NCBI RefSeq assembly: GCF_001044425.1
Contig: NZ_LFML01000093.1
Coordinates: forward strand, 1 to 64,000
Source: Streptomyces roseus
Lineage (GTDB): Bacteria; Actinomycetota; Actinomycetes; Streptomycetales; Streptomycetaceae
Length of the DNA stretch: 64,000 nucleotides
Direction: 5' to 3'
Shown here: positions 33,335 to 42,577 of the stretch, piece by piece
Numbering within the stretch: the first letter of the stretch is position 1
Layout of the letters: the number at the start of each line of letters is the position of its first letter
Program-made: the position numbers and the translations under genes
Notes under the pieces: generated by a model
Seen by the model: the letters and a program-made list of their open reading frames with translations, nothing else
Databases searched by the model: none
What the model was told of the DNA's origin: nothing

Positions 33335-33737
33335 GCGGCTTGCACGTGGGCTGCTCCTGAAACCAGGATCGGACCGGCACTCGGTTCCCCCAGCCGCATC
33401 TTCAGGAGACTCGGGCCCACCTGTGCCGACTGCATCGCGGCCCTCTGCACCCTCAGCAGGGGGTTCGGTCTGTTCGTCAGCTCCCGTGTTCGTCAGGGGC
33501 ATCGGATGATCCCTTGCCGGGGAAAGCCCCGGTGCTGCTCCTCAGCGATTCGCTGATGTCCCAGGCACGGGCATCCCCGTGCGCCTCGGGCGAGACAGGT
33601 TTTCCGCAGTGATTGCCACGCGGTCGATCACAGGGGCCTTCGAGTACCGGATCGGAGTGCCCGTCGCCCTGGCGGTGAGGTGCAGGCGGGCGACACCATG
33701 GGGAGTTCGGCACGCAGAGCTCCGTGCCCGCGGATCC
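33335..33737. other. Gene-poor stretch
   Basis: No supported gene on either strand. It ends exactly at the inverted repeat of the IS5-family element. Confidence 0.4.
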
Positions 33738-34589
33738 TTAGACGTCGTTTCCTTTGGCGTGATCGTTCGTTGAGCCGTGCATGACGAGTCTGGTTGAGCA
33801 TTTGGTGCCGGAGGAGTTGTGGGTGCTGTTCCGGCGGGTGGTGCCGCCGACTGAGGTGAAGCGCCCGCAGGGCGGGGGCCGACGCCGGGCCGGTGACCGG
33901 GAGGCTCTGGCCGCGATCATCTTCGTAGCAACGTCAGGCTGCACCTGGCGGCAGCTCCCGCCGACATTCGGACCGGCCTGGCCCACGGTCTACCGGCGCT
34001 TTGCCCAGTGGAGCCGGGACCGGGTCTGGGCCCGGTTGTATCGGGTCGTGCTCGATGAACTCGGTGCCCGAGGCGAGCTTGACTGGTCGCGGTGCGCGAT
34101 CGACTCGGTCAGCGTCCGGGCTGCAAAAGGGGGCCATTGACGGGACCGAATCCGACCGATCGCGGCAAGCCGGGATCGAAGATCCACCTGATCACGGACC
34201 GGAATGGACTGCCGCTGTCCCTAGGCATCTCCGGTGCGAACATGCACGACAGCCTGGGCTTGGAGCCGCTCGTGCGCGGGATCCCGCCCATCCTCTCCCG
34301 CCGCGGCCCGCGCCGCCGGCGCCCGGCGAAGCTGCACGCAGACAAGGGCTACGACTACGACCATCTGCGTCGGTGGCTTCGCAGCCGTGGCATCCGCCAC
34401 CGCATCGCCCGCAAGGGCGTCGAGTCCTCGCAGCGGCTCGGCCGCCACCGATGGGTGGTCGAGAGGACCGTGTCCTGGCTGGCGGGCTGCCGACGGCTCC
34501 ACCGGCGCTACGAGCGCAAGGCCGAACACTTCCTCGCCTTCGTCGGCATAGCGGCCCTCCGAATCTGCTTCCGTCGGCTGACTTCCTGA
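33738..34589 (+). mobile_element. IS5-family element, copy 1 (right end not found)
   Basis: The left inverted repeat ttagacgtcgtttcctttgg (33738-33757) is 24 bp upstream of the transposase ATG. It agrees in 18 of 20 bases with the corresponding end of the copy at 59568-61123. No matching repeat follows the transposase stop, so the right end is lost or degenerate. Confidence 0.65.
33781..34589 (+). CDS. IS5-family transposase (two frames, -1 shift)
   Basis: ORF A (33781-34140) has LVEHLVPEELWVLFRRVVPP, SGCTWRQLPPTFGPAWPTVY and the first Asp in LDWSRCAIDSVSVRAAKGG. ORF B reads GPLTGPNPTDRGKPGSKIHL, MHDSLGLEPLVRGIP, HADKGYDYDHLRRWL and HRWVVERTVSWLAGCRRLHR (DDE residues). A run of four A and five G at 34123-34131 sits at the switch; a -1 slip there joins the frames, as in the IS427/IS1031-like IS5 group. 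The second copy has the same arrangement, so the shift is programmed rather than a lesion. Confidence 0.8.
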
Positions 34590-34625
34590 GTCCCACGACG
34601 TGGGCGGGGTGGTGAGCCAGTCCCG

Positions 34626-35195
34626 TCAGAGCCCCGAGGGGTGACTGGAAAGCCAGTCGGCATGCCGATCGCGCGTCTGATCCCGCTCCTCGGGCGTGGC
34701 GAGGAAGACATCGGCGCCACCGTCGTAGGGGTGATAGATGCGCCGCATCTGGGTGTCGGTGATGAGGACTCCCGCCACCTTGTCGTCAGCGATGTCACGG
34801 AGCAGCTCGTCGAGGCAGCCGTATCGCCAGGGCCGGCGGGCGGCGAAGAGGTGGCAGTAGGTACGGAACTCCGGGTCTGGATCGTCCTCCACCAGCAGGG
34901 TCTGCCAGTAGCCAGCATCTGGCTGGAATGACGGAACCTCGGCTTCCGTCGCCCAAACTGGGGTGATCACGTAGACATGCCCACCGGCGAACAACTCATC
35001 GAGGGCGGTGTTGTACCGCTCCAGGACGACGGTGTACTCGCTCTCGTCTTCCGCGTATCGCTTCGACTCCGGCAGGCTGTGGAAGCGCACCCAGACATTC
35101 CGATACGGGTCGCGGAGCTTGTAGCCGACCGGAGGACAGTTGGGCCAGTGCTGCTGCCACAGCTCGGTCAAAGCCGTCGTTACGCCTCCAGACAT
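34626..35195 (-). CDS. DUF3885 family protein
   Basis: The 189-residue protein has the DUF3885 layout: LWQQHWPNCPPVGYKLRD, VWVRFHSLPESKRYAEDESE, YNTALDELFAGGHVYVITPV, then RTYCHLFAARRPWRYGCLDE and RRIYHPYDGGADVFLATPEE. ATG 35195 is chosen over the ATG at 35240 because the family starts at LWQ. Its 5' flank (88 bp) is repeated exactly at the left edge of the window. Members frequently occur singly in toxin/immunity neighbourhoods; the function is not established. Confidence 0.85.
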   Translation of the reverse strand: MSGGVTTALTELWQQHWPNCPPVGYKLRDPYRNVWVRFHSLPESKRYAEDESEYTVVLERYNTALDELFAGGHVYVITPVWATEAEVPSFQPDAGYWQTLLVEDDPDPEFRTYCHLFAARRPWRYGCLDELLRDIADDKVAGVLITDTQMRRIYHPYDGGADVFLATPEERDQTRDRHADWLSSHPSGL

Positions 35196-35279
35196 CTGCC
35201 TTACTCGTCCTCTCAAACAGTGACCTCTACCGGTGGTCATGATGCCCGGCGCCCTCTCACCAAGAGAAACGACTTCTTA
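35192..35279. repeat. Right copy of the 88 bp direct repeat
   Basis: Identical to 1-88. It covers the start codon and the whole 5' flank of the DUF3885 gene. Similarity stops at 35280 (g here, a at position 89). Confidence 0.9.
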
Positions 35280-35378
35280 GGGCGGGGCGCCCGCGCAAGG
35301 CCTCGTCGCGGGGATTGCCCACGGCGCTGCCGAAGCCCGCGTACGCCGCTCCCCAGCGCCGCTCGAACGCAGGCTGGT

Positions 35379-35606
35379 TCAGTCGGTGCCGAGGGGTTCG
35401 ATGTTGCCTACCGCGGTGGGTAGTTCGCGTCCTCCGGCTTCGGGGCGGATGTATGCGTGCCTGGTCCAGCGTCGGCCGGCGTGGGTGGGGATCTCTTCGG
35501 CGACGACGGCCATCAGCTCGCCTTCGGTGCCGGAGGCGAGGTCGCGGACCCGGCGGCCCAGCAGCGGATGGTCCTCGTGCCCGAACCCGAGGCCGGCGCC
35601 CTTCAT
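35379..35606 (-). CDS. Small conserved Streptomyces protein (75 aa)
   Basis: GFGHEDHPLLGRRVRDLASG, TEGELMAVVAEEIPTHAG and RHAYIRPEAGGRELPTAVGN form a short, recognisable Streptomyces family of unknown function that commonly accompanies XRE/DUF397 regulators. ATG 35606 has GCGAGGA immediately upstream; longer readings upstream are low-complexity. It lies downstream of the XRE regulator on the same strand. Confidence 0.7.
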   Translation of the reverse strand: MKGAGLGFGHEDHPLLGRRVRDLASGTEGELMAVVAEEIPTHAGRRWTRHAYIRPEAGGRELPTAVGNIEPLGTD

Positions 35607-35865
35607 TCCTCGCCCCCGTCCGTGGCGCTCGCCCGCTCCGCGTCCGGGGCGCCCGGGAAGCGGGCGAGGCCCCGCTTCGCGCGGGCCCGAAGCGCCGGGG
35701 AAGGGGCGCCGCAATTCGACCGGACGGGGCTCCACCGGGCGGAGTCCGGGCTGTTGGTGGGTGTGTTCATCAGGGGCCTCCGTGCCGCTGCTGGAATCCC
35801 AACACCCTCGAAGCTAGGTAGCGGGCGGGTGGCCGTTCAACGTTCTTGCGGGAAATTGCGGAGGT

Positions 35866-36711
35866 TCACCGGTGCGCTGCGGCGGCCCGTCGGATCAGCG
35901 TGCGGGCGCTGGCACCATACGCGGCGTGGGTGGCGAGGTCGGCGAAGGCCCGCTCGTAGGTGGCGATCTCGCCGGGGGCGGTGATGGTGACCCGTGCGGA
36001 GAGCAGCTCGATGCCGACCTGAACGTCGTCGTAGACGGTGAAGGACTCCATCGACCACAGCGGGCGGGGCACGCGGGTGAGGATGATGCCGAGGGAGACC
36101 TGGGGAAGCGCGGCGAGCTCGACGAGGTGCTCCAGCTGGGCGGCTGTGCTCTCAGGGTCGGCAATGCGGGAGTGCAGGACGGACTCCTCGATGAGGAACG
36201 CGAACCGGCGGCCGCGCTTATGCAGCACCGCGGACCGCTTCACCCGCGCGGCCGCGGCGCCCTCGATGTCGTCGGTGGTGCCGTGGAAGGTGCCGTACGC
36301 GGTGATGACGGCGGCCGCGTACGCGGGGGTCTGAAGCAGGCCGGGGACGACGTGGGAGCAGTACACACGGAACTGACGGGTACGCTCCAGCAGAGGAACG
36401 ATCTCCTGCTGCAGGCTGGCCAGCCCGGCTCGGTTCAGCCGCTTCCACTCCACATACATCGAGTTCGCGTGGCGGGCGGCGGCGATCAGGTCCTCGGCCA
36501 GACCGTCGGCGCCGCACGCGGTACACCAGGCGCGGATGTCGGCGTCGGAGGGCACGGCCCGGGTGTTCTCGATCCGGGAGGTCTTCGCCGGATGCCACCC
36601 GCAGGCCTGGGAGAGCTGGTGGCCGGCCAGGCCCGCGTCCAGGCGCAGGTGCCGCAGGCGCGTGGCGAGCGCGCTGCGGGCAGCCTGGGCACTGGACAGA
36701 GGCGAGGTCAT
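35866..36711 (-). CDS. XRE regulator with DUF5753-type C-terminal domain
   Basis: An N-terminal HTH (LRHLRLDAGLAGHQLSQACG, WHPAKTSRIENTRAVPSDAD) is followed by the DUF5753 pattern: FRVYCSHVVPGLLQTPAYAA, RVKRSAVLHKRGRRFAFLIE, LPQVSLGIILTRVPRPLWSM and FTVYDDVQVGIELLSA. Such proteins pair with small partner proteins (DUF397 or DUF6879) in Streptomyces. Here a DUF6879 gene ends 14 bp upstream, so the two are co-transcribed. Confidence 0.9.
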   Translation of the reverse strand: MTSPLSSAQAARSALATRLRHLRLDAGLAGHQLSQACGWHPAKTSRIENTRAVPSDADIRAWCTACGADGLAEDLIAAARHANSMYVEWKRLNRAGLASLQQEIVPLLERTRQFRVYCSHVVPGLLQTPAYAAAVITAYGTFHGTTDDIEGAAAARVKRSAVLHKRGRRFAFLIEESVLHSRIADPESTAAQLEHLVELAALPQVSLGIILTRVPRPLWSMESFTVYDDVQVGIELLSARVTITAPGEIATYERAFADLATHAAYGASARTLIRRAAAAHR

Positions 36712-36725
36712 CGACGATGCGCCGG

Positions 36726-37256
36726 CTACGGCTTGTAGTCCTCATACGGAATAGCGCGCTCCCACACCGCCGTGAACGCTGAGGCACACAGCGCGGCCGA
36801 GGCCGGGTCATCCGACATCTCCCCGCCGGCCGTGGCGCCGTTCCCGGTGAAGTGGTTCCAGCGGATGAGCCGTCCGTCGATCAGCCAGAAGTCGTTCCCG
36901 GGCAGAGCGATGTCGGAGGCTCGGCGGCGGGGCAGGTAGCGGACTTCCTCCCCGGCCGCGATGTTCACGACCGCGCCGGCGTGGCTGTAGCGGGCGTAGT
37001 CCGACAGGGGTTCCGAGACGATGCGGGCCCGCCGCACCCTCACCCCGCGCGCCACGGTGCGGCGCACCAGACTGGTCCAGAACGCCCAGTACTCCGAGTC
37101 GGGGTCAATGTTCCGTTCGCCGGTCTCCAGCCAGTGAGCGAAGCCCGCGGATTCCGCCGCGACGCCGTAGCCGTCGCGCATCTCCAGGTGGAGGGCGGAG
37201 TGGCGGGCGCCGTCGAGCAGGGCGTCAAAGCCCGGCACGTCGCTCTGCGGCATCAC
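36726..37256 (-). CDS. DUF6879 family protein
   Basis: The protein shows DUF6879 features: FDALLDGARHSALHLEMRDG, FAHWLETGERNIDPDSEYWA (family W), RGVRVRRARIVSEPLSDYAR, DIALPGNDFWLIDGRLIRWN and a C-terminal FTAVWERAIPYEDYKP. It partners with the downstream XRE regulator. Its start overlaps the end of the preceding 80-residue gene by 32 bp, so translation is coupled. Confidence 0.9.
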   Translation of the reverse strand: MMPQSDVPGFDALLDGARHSALHLEMRDGYGVAAESAGFAHWLETGERNIDPDSEYWAFWTSLVRRTVARGVRVRRARIVSEPLSDYARYSHAGAVVNIAAGEEVRYLPRRRASDIALPGNDFWLIDGRLIRWNHFTGNGATAGGEMSDDPASAALCASAFTAVWERAIPYEDYKP

Positions 37257-37467
37257 AGGCCTCCCTCAGCATCGCCGCCATCCGTACGGGGATCCGCACC
37301 ACGCCCTCGGTCTCGGGGACTGCCCCGGTTTCCAGGCACTCCGTGAGCAGGGCCTCGTCGGCCTTCCAGCCCTGGATGACCACTTCGGCCGTGTCCTCGT
37401 CGACCCACACCGTGGGGCACTGCCCGGTGTCGGAGTTCGGGTCGATACCGATGAACCGTAATGCCAT
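37225..37467 (-). CDS. Small protein of the XRE-DUF6879 operon (80 aa)
   Basis: MALRFIGIDPNSDTGQCPTV and WVDEDTAEVVIQGWKADEAL belong to a short Streptomyces family that regularly precedes DUF6879. ATG 37467 has AGGGGGCAG upstream. It is the first gene of the three-gene set. Function unknown. Confidence 0.75.
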   Translation of the reverse strand: MALRFIGIDPNSDTGQCPTVWVDEDTAEVVIQGWKADEALLTECLETGAVPETEGVVRIPVRMAAMLREACDAAERRAGL

Positions 37468-38210
37468 GTCTGCCCCCTGCATCGCTGTGCTTGCGGGAAA
37501 TTGCGCTCGCCCCAGTGGAGCAGGAAACAGGGGACGGCGGCCGGAGAACGGGGGATTGCCTGCCCACCATCGCTGATGGGCGACTCCGCCTGCGAACCGT
37601 GCAGGTGAACCAGGCCGGTGTCGCACGGCAGGCTTGCAGATCCCGGTGGTGGGGCAGGTCTGGGTCAGGCTGCGGGGGCCTGGCGCGCGGACGTGGCGAC
37701 TACCAGGTCCCAGCGGCTTCACATCGGTCCAGTCAGCAGCCCGCGCCCTCGCCAGCCCCGGTGCGTCTGGGAAAGGGACAGACCGGAAAAGGCTTGACCG
37801 CCTTGATCCTGCTGCGCGCGGGCGTGATGGAACGCTACGTGGGTGCGTTTGCCGGAAAGGGCGGGATCGAGGCGACCCCAGGGAAAACGCTCACCCTCAG
37901 GAGTGAAGCCCATCCGGGCTACTTGCTCTATTTTCCGAAGGGTTGGGCATATTTCCGCCCGATCATGTTCCAGCAGCGAGGCAATGTGATCCGAGACGAC
38001 AGATCGTGTCCACTTCTGTCGTCCGTGGTGGGCTCAGGCCCCGTCGAGAGCCCTACGCCAGGCTGCTGTTCCGGCGGGTGGAAGCGCTTGGGCCAGCCGG
38101 GGGGCCGTGTTTCGCTGCATTCGATCCCCCGATGAGCGGGGCTTCAGGGCATGCCCGCCCCGAAGCCCCGCGGGGGTTCGACCATTGCGCCCTGCTTCGA
38201 AGGAACGACA
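37468..38210. other. Gene-poor stretch
   Basis: The left end holds the promoter of the minus-strand XRE-DUF6879 operon. The rest has only low-complexity frames. An AT-richer patch at 37920-37960 could be a promoter for the small membrane protein gene. Confidence 0.4.
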
Positions 38211-38458
38211 TGATCGAACGTGCAGATCGGTCCTGGGGACCGATGAGCCCAGAAATTAGCATTCCGGTTCCGCCACCGCGTGAAACCCGCTTCCACGCCA
38301 CGCTTTCGGGTGTGGCCCGGTGGTCATCAGTGCTGGCAACCCTCCTCGTGGTCGGCGTCATCGTCGGAGAGGTGGACGAGGCCGCAGTGCTGGCGGCAAC
38401 GCCGTTGGTCCTCGGCGACCGGACCGCTCTCCTCTTCAGGGTGCTGGTGCGCCGCTGA
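38211..38458 (+). CDS. Small membrane protein (82 aa)
   Basis: ATG 38211 follows AAGGAACGAC at good spacing. The product has a hydrophilic N-terminus (MIERADRSWGPMSPEISIPV) and one clear hydrophobic segment (WSSVLATLLVVGVIVGEV), then a second weaker one before a basic end. No family recognised. Confidence 0.45.
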
Positions 38459-38686
38459 CGCAGCCGGTGCGCCCTGCCCGGGGCGCGCCGGCCATCGTGC
38501 AGGCCGGGACCGCTGCCCGCGATCCCGGCTCCGCCACAGAGGTGGCCCGCGGCCTCGTGCCGTCCTTTGAACGGCGCTGCTCCTGGACCGTGTTGTGGTC
38601 GGCAGGTGCCCGTTTGGCGGCACGAGATCCGGCCAGAGTCACGGCCGTCAGTGCTACTCCTTTCCACCCGAGCGAGGAATCGTTCC

Positions 38687-39172
38687 ATGATCACGGCCAA
38701 CTACGGAGGCGGCCCTCACGGCGGTACTCCCGGCGCTGACGAATCCGGCGCAGAGAGGACAGTTCGAACGCAGGGCATGGATGCAGAAGCCGCCGAGAGC
38801 GTGGCTAGAGCTGCCTTCAGGGCCCGGTTCGAGCCCGCCTACCGGCAGTTCGCGGTGGTGTGCCTGCGTGACGAGGGCGCCGGCGCCGATATCGCCGCAG
38901 CGGTGTGGACGCAGATCGAGCGGGACTGGGCCGGGCTGCTCACATGTGCTTCCACCGCGGGTTGCGCCTGGCAGCGGCTGTCCTCGGCGGTCCACAACCA
39001 CCCACGCAGGCCAAGATCCGCTCTCGACGAGTTGCCGAGGCCAGCGGCCGACGCGTTCCTCCTGCGACATCGCGTGGGCCTGCAGGCGGACCGGGCGGCC
39101 GAGGCGATGGGCATGGAATCAGCCGCGTTCGAGTCGCTCTACCGAACCGTCGTGCCCCACCCGGCAGCGTAA
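38687..39172 (+). CDS. Sigma-factor-like protein (degenerate)
   Basis: A 161-residue protein whose C-terminal part resembles sigma-70 region 4: LDELPRPAADAFLLRHRVGL followed by QADRAAEAMGMESAAFESLY. The preceding helical part (FEPAYRQFAVVCLRDEGAGA) is at the position of region 2 but lacks its conserved core. ATG 38687 has GAGGAA upstream. It could be a diverged ECF-like regulator rather than a working sigma factor. Confidence 0.55.
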   Translation: MITANYGGGPHGGTPGADESGAERTVRTQGMDAEAAESVARAAFRARFEPAYRQFAVVCLRDEGAGADIAAAVWTQIERDWAGLLTCASTAGCAWQRLSSAVHNHPRRPRSALDELPRPAADAFLLRHRVGLQADRAAEAMGMESAAFESLYRTVVPHPAA

Positions 39173-39411
39173 ACGTCCCCCGGCATATACACCTGCTAAA
39201 TGCGATACCGGCGCGTTCACGCGCGCCCCCTACCAGCACGAATACACATCGGCAAGGATTGCGCCGGATTTCCGGAGATTGGATCCTCGCCTGTCCTGGG
39301 CAGGTATTTTCACAAGGGGGTGACCCCCTATGATGAACGCTTTTCCGCCCACGACCCTGCCTTCCCCGCCGGCCGCCCGGCAGGGAAAACAGCCGTGCCC
39401 CAGGGGAGCCC

Positions 39412-40209
39412 GTGCCGATCGACGTCACCAAGCCCAGCATCGCCCGGATGTACGACCACCTACTGGGAGGGCAGGGCGGATACGCCTCCGATCGGCGCGC
39501 CTGCGCCCAGCTGCTGGACCTGGCCCCACGTCTTAGTGAACTCGCCGCCTTCAACCGGGCTTTCCTCGGCCGCGCCGTTCGCCATCTCGCCGCCCAGCAC
39601 GAGGTCCGCCGCTACCTCGACCTCGGCTCGGGCATCCCGCACCGGCCCCACGTCCACGAGATCGCCCGCGAATCCCGCCCCGACACCCACGTCGTCTACG
39701 TCGACAACGACCCCGTCGCGCTGGGCAAGAGCAGACTGGTCCTGGCCGAGGACCCCACCGCCGCGACCGTCCTGTGTGCCGACATCCGAGACACCGCGAG
39801 CATCCTGCGCCACCCCCGAGTCGCGCGCCTGCTCGAAGCCGGCCTGCCGGTCGCGGTCCTGTGCGGCTGGGTCCTGGAGTGCATTCCCGACGACGAGGAC
39901 CCTTGGGCCCTGGTCCGCGACCTGACCGGCCGCCTGCCCGGCGGCAGCTACCTCGTCGTCTCCCACCTCACCCACGACGACCCCGCCGTACGCGCCGAGG
40001 TCGGAGACTTTCTAGGGAAGGCGCTGGGCCGGCACTGGGGCAACATCCGACCCCGCCGCGACGTCGCCCGCTTCTTCACCGGCCTGCGCATGGTCGGCCA
40101 GGACGCTCCCGGCGATGTGGCCGGCTGGAACCCGGGTCATCCCCCCCAGCCCGCGCCCCGCAGCCCCGGAGGCTGGGTCCAATACGGTGGCGTGGCCCGG
40201 GTACCGTGA
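39412..40209 (+). CDS. SAM-dependent methyltransferase (DUF574 type)
   Basis: The start IDVTKPSIARMYDHLLGGQG is the hallmark of the Streptomyces Methyltransf_19 (DUF574) family. The SAM-binding motif is YLDLGSGIPHRPHVHEIARE; VVYVDNDPVALGKSRLVLAE and VLCGWVLECIPDDEDP follow. GTG 39412 has AGGGGAG upstream. Substrate unknown. The family is very frequent near XRE/DUF397 pairs, as here. Its 3' end overlaps the reading frame of the convergent XRE gene. Confidence 0.88.
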   Translation: MPIDVTKPSIARMYDHLLGGQGGYASDRRACAQLLDLAPRLSELAAFNRAFLGRAVRHLAAQHEVRRYLDLGSGIPHRPHVHEIARESRPDTHVVYVDNDPVALGKSRLVLAEDPTAATVLCADIRDTASILRHPRVARLLEAGLPVAVLCGWVLECIPDDEDPWALVRDLTGRLPGGSYLVVSHLTHDDPAVRAEVGDFLGKALGRHWGNIRPRRDVARFFTGLRMVGQDAPGDVAGWNPGHPPQPAPRSPGGWVQYGGVARVP

Positions 40210-41247
40210 CGGCCCCGGCGGCGGGCAGGGACGACGGGAGCGGCTGCCGCCCCGCAGCTTCGCCTCGAAACGGCTGATGTGCTCCTCGACGAAGCCCAGG
40301 CTGTCCTCCACGTCGAGGGAGAGGTTGGAGAGCATGGTCAGGTTGGCATCGTGCGCATCGACCTTGGCCTGATCGGTATACAGGCGGCTGAGCTCCGGAC
40401 TACTGCCCTCCAGGTAGAGAATCGCCGGAGGCGTCGTCGCCTGCTCCAACTCCGCACCCTGCTCCACCGGGAAGCGAAAGAGCGACATCGTCATGGCCTT
40501 CGGAAGCTCGTGCTCCCACTGACAGCGAGGCAAAACCCGCAGGTGGATCCACTCGCGGGTCTTTGCCAGCTTCTGCAGCTCCAACAGCTGCTCCAGCATG
40601 GGGCCGTCCCCCGGGATCGGGGTCGTCAGCACATGCTCGTCGATGATCATGGAGTAGTGCAGCGCGGTGCCCCATTCCAGCAGCTCCTGCCGCTCGTGAC
40701 GCTGCCGCAACCGCCCGGGAACCAGATCCAGCAGCTCCTTGCGCCCGTCACAGGCCCGCTCCATCACCACCTTGCTGTACTGCCTGGTCTGCACCCGCCC
40801 GGGGACGTACAACCCCGCAAACGAGATGATCTCCGAGGCGCGCCGCTCCAGCCGGAGGATGTCCGCAAACGCCGGCGATTCCTTGAAATCGCCGTCCGCG
40901 GGCGAGGCTTCGCCGTCGCGCCCGGTCCTCTCCTGCGAGATCTGCGCAGCCTGGTTGCGCCAGGACACGGCAGTCCGCTCATCAGCCCCGTAGAGGACGG
41001 CCAGGGTCTGCGCGACCTCCTCGGTGACCTTGGCCTTGATCTTCCCTTGCTCCAGGCGGCTCAGAACGGTCGCTGAGGATGCCGCGCCCCGGCGGACGGC
41101 TTCGGCGTTGGTCCAACCGAGACTGTCGCGGGCCTCCCGCAGCTCAAATCCCCACAGCCGACGGGCCAGAGTCGTGTCGGACTCGCCCCTGTCGAGCTCC
41201 TCCCGGAACGACGTCCGAGCGGGCGGGCGGATGGGCCGATCGGCCAC
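40012..41247 (-). CDS. XRE regulator with DUF5753-type domain, run-on C-terminus
   Basis: HTH residues 25-85 (LARRLWGFELREARDSLGWT, AEAVRRGAASSATVLSRLEQ) are followed by the DUF5753 pattern: IISFAGLYVPGRVQTRQYSK, VPGRLRQRHERQELLEWGTA, REWIHLRVLPRCQWEHELPK and AILYLEGSSPELSRLYTDQA. The expected end is near ISRFEAKLR (about 40260). The frame then runs about 80 codons further, antisense to the methyltransferase end, giving a Gly/Ala/Pro-rich tail. A lost stop codon is likely. The next gene upstream on this strand is DUF397. Confidence 0.85.
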   Translation of the reverse strand: MADRPIRPPARTSFREELDRGESDTTLARRLWGFELREARDSLGWTNAEAVRRGAASSATVLSRLEQGKIKAKVTEEVAQTLAVLYGADERTAVSWRNQAAQISQERTGRDGEASPADGDFKESPAFADILRLERRASEIISFAGLYVPGRVQTRQYSKVVMERACDGRKELLDLVPGRLRQRHERQELLEWGTALHYSMIIDEHVLTTPIPGDGPMLEQLLELQKLAKTREWIHLRVLPRCQWEHELPKAMTMSLFRFPVEQGAELEQATTPPAILYLEGSSPELSRLYTDQAKVDAHDANLTMLSNLSLDVEDSLGFVEEHISRFEAKLRGGSRSRRPCPPPGPSRYPGHATVLDPASGAAGRGLGGMTRVPAGHIAGSVLADHAQAGEEAGDVAAGSDVAPVPAQRLP

Positions 41248-41334
41248 GCGAATCTCCCTTGCAAAGGGTGGTGAACGCTCACCACCGTCGCAGTCTGAGT
41301 TCCTCGCGTGGCTCTTCGCAACCGAATCCGCGTA

Positions 41335-41559
41335 TCAGATGGTCATCCAGTCGAACTCGCCCTTGACAACGCCCTCCACAAACGCCGACAGCTCGGCACC
41401 GGTGAACTCCACCATCGGCCCATCAGGTAAACGCGAGTTCCGGAACCCTACGTTCCCATTGGCAAGGCGCGCCACTTCCACACAGTCTTCGAACCCGTTG
41501 CAGGCCGCCGACTTCTGCCACGCCACCCCCACCGACACCACTTCACCCAACTCGGCCAC
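41335..41559 (-). CDS. DUF397 family protein
   Basis: A 74-residue member with the usual VAWQKSAACNGFEDCVEVAR, NVGFRNSRLPDGPMVEFTGA and FVEGVVKGEFDWMTI. DUF397 proteins pair with XRE/DUF5753 regulators. It lies upstream of such a regulator with an 87 bp gap, so they probably form one transcript. Confidence 0.92.
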   Translation of the reverse strand: MAELGEVVSVGVAWQKSAACNGFEDCVEVARLANGNVGFRNSRLPDGPMVEFTGAELSAFVEGVVKGEFDWMTI

Positions 41560-42256
41560 ACCAGCTCCCTCACACCGTAGCGATCACCTGCACACCCCGC
41601 TCCCGCCCTCCAGGCCTGCCCCTGTGCCACCCGCACAGGAAAACTGGGAAAGTTCGGAAAGCCCCTGATGGGCCGAGGGTGTGGCGATGAGATTAGCGCC
41701 GCGCCCCGGCGTGGGCTGTCACTCTAAAGAGGCAATTTCCCCATCCGATCATCAGGTAATGGAAAATGGAAAACTCGATTCCGGACACCTGGAAAATGCG
41801 CTACACATAGGCCGCTGGCACAGGAGCAGGAGCGCACCGCGGCGGCGTGGATCGGCGAGCGCTTCGCACAGCGCACCGGCCGCTGCCGGCCTACCGCATG
41901 CACGACAGAGAGGCCGCGCATACGCCCCGAGCGAGTGCGACGGCCTCTCGGTCTCGTGGTGCGCCGAGCAGGGTCACGCGCCGCTTTGGTGATGGAGTGG
42001 CATCCCGGCGGCCGAGCTGCGCTGTGCAGAGCCGGCCCAGGGGCGCCGCTAGCCGGGCCGGGGTGGGGGGACGCGACAGGCGCCCGGTGCCGACGACGCG
42101 CCAAGGGCAGCCGGGCCGGTCCCCGGACGCACGCGCAGCTCTCGGTCGAGGCTGGCCGGACACACTTTCAGCAGGTCACCCTCACGGTCCGCATGGGCAG
42201 TCGCCGCTGGTGGCAGGCTCCGACCGGCCCGCGGGACACGTCGGAAGGATCTGGAC
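41560..42256. other. Gene-poor stretch
   Basis: No supported gene. The left end must contain the DUF397-XRE promoter. A piece near 41830-41880 translates to TAAAWIGERFAQRTGR, which may be a gene fragment, but no family can be named. Confidence 0.4.
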
Positions 42257-42526
42257 ATGCTGAGCCGTCGTGAACGCATCGCAGTGGACGGATTCCTGCT
42301 CGCCGTGCTCGTGGCGGTCGCCGGCTGGGGCGCCGGAACATATGAATACGGCCGCACCTCACAGGTCCTGCTCTGCACGAGTCTGCTGATCGTGCTCGTC
42401 ACGGCCTACCGGACGGTGATGGACGGCCTGGTCCTCACCCGCAGCCCGGCCACGCCCCGGATCCCGGTGTCCGAGGAGGTCCGGCGCCATGCCGCCCGCC
42501 AGGCAGGCCTCAACCCAGACGCCTGA
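42257..42526 (+). CDS. Small two-helix membrane protein (89 aa)
   Basis: ATG 42257 follows GGAAGGATC. Two hydrophobic helices are evident (VDGFLLAVLVAVAGWGAGTY, VLLCTSLLIVLVTAYRTV) with a short loop and a basic, arginine-rich cytosolic tail. No family recognised. Confidence 0.55.
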   Translation: MLSRRERIAVDGFLLAVLVAVAGWGAGTYEYGRTSQVLLCTSLLIVLVTAYRTVMDGLVLTRSPATPRIPVSEEVRRHAARQAGLNPDA

Positions 42527-42577
42527 CTGCGGTCGGCGAAGACCTTGGCCTTCAGACCGCAGCCAGCCGACCGGGAC

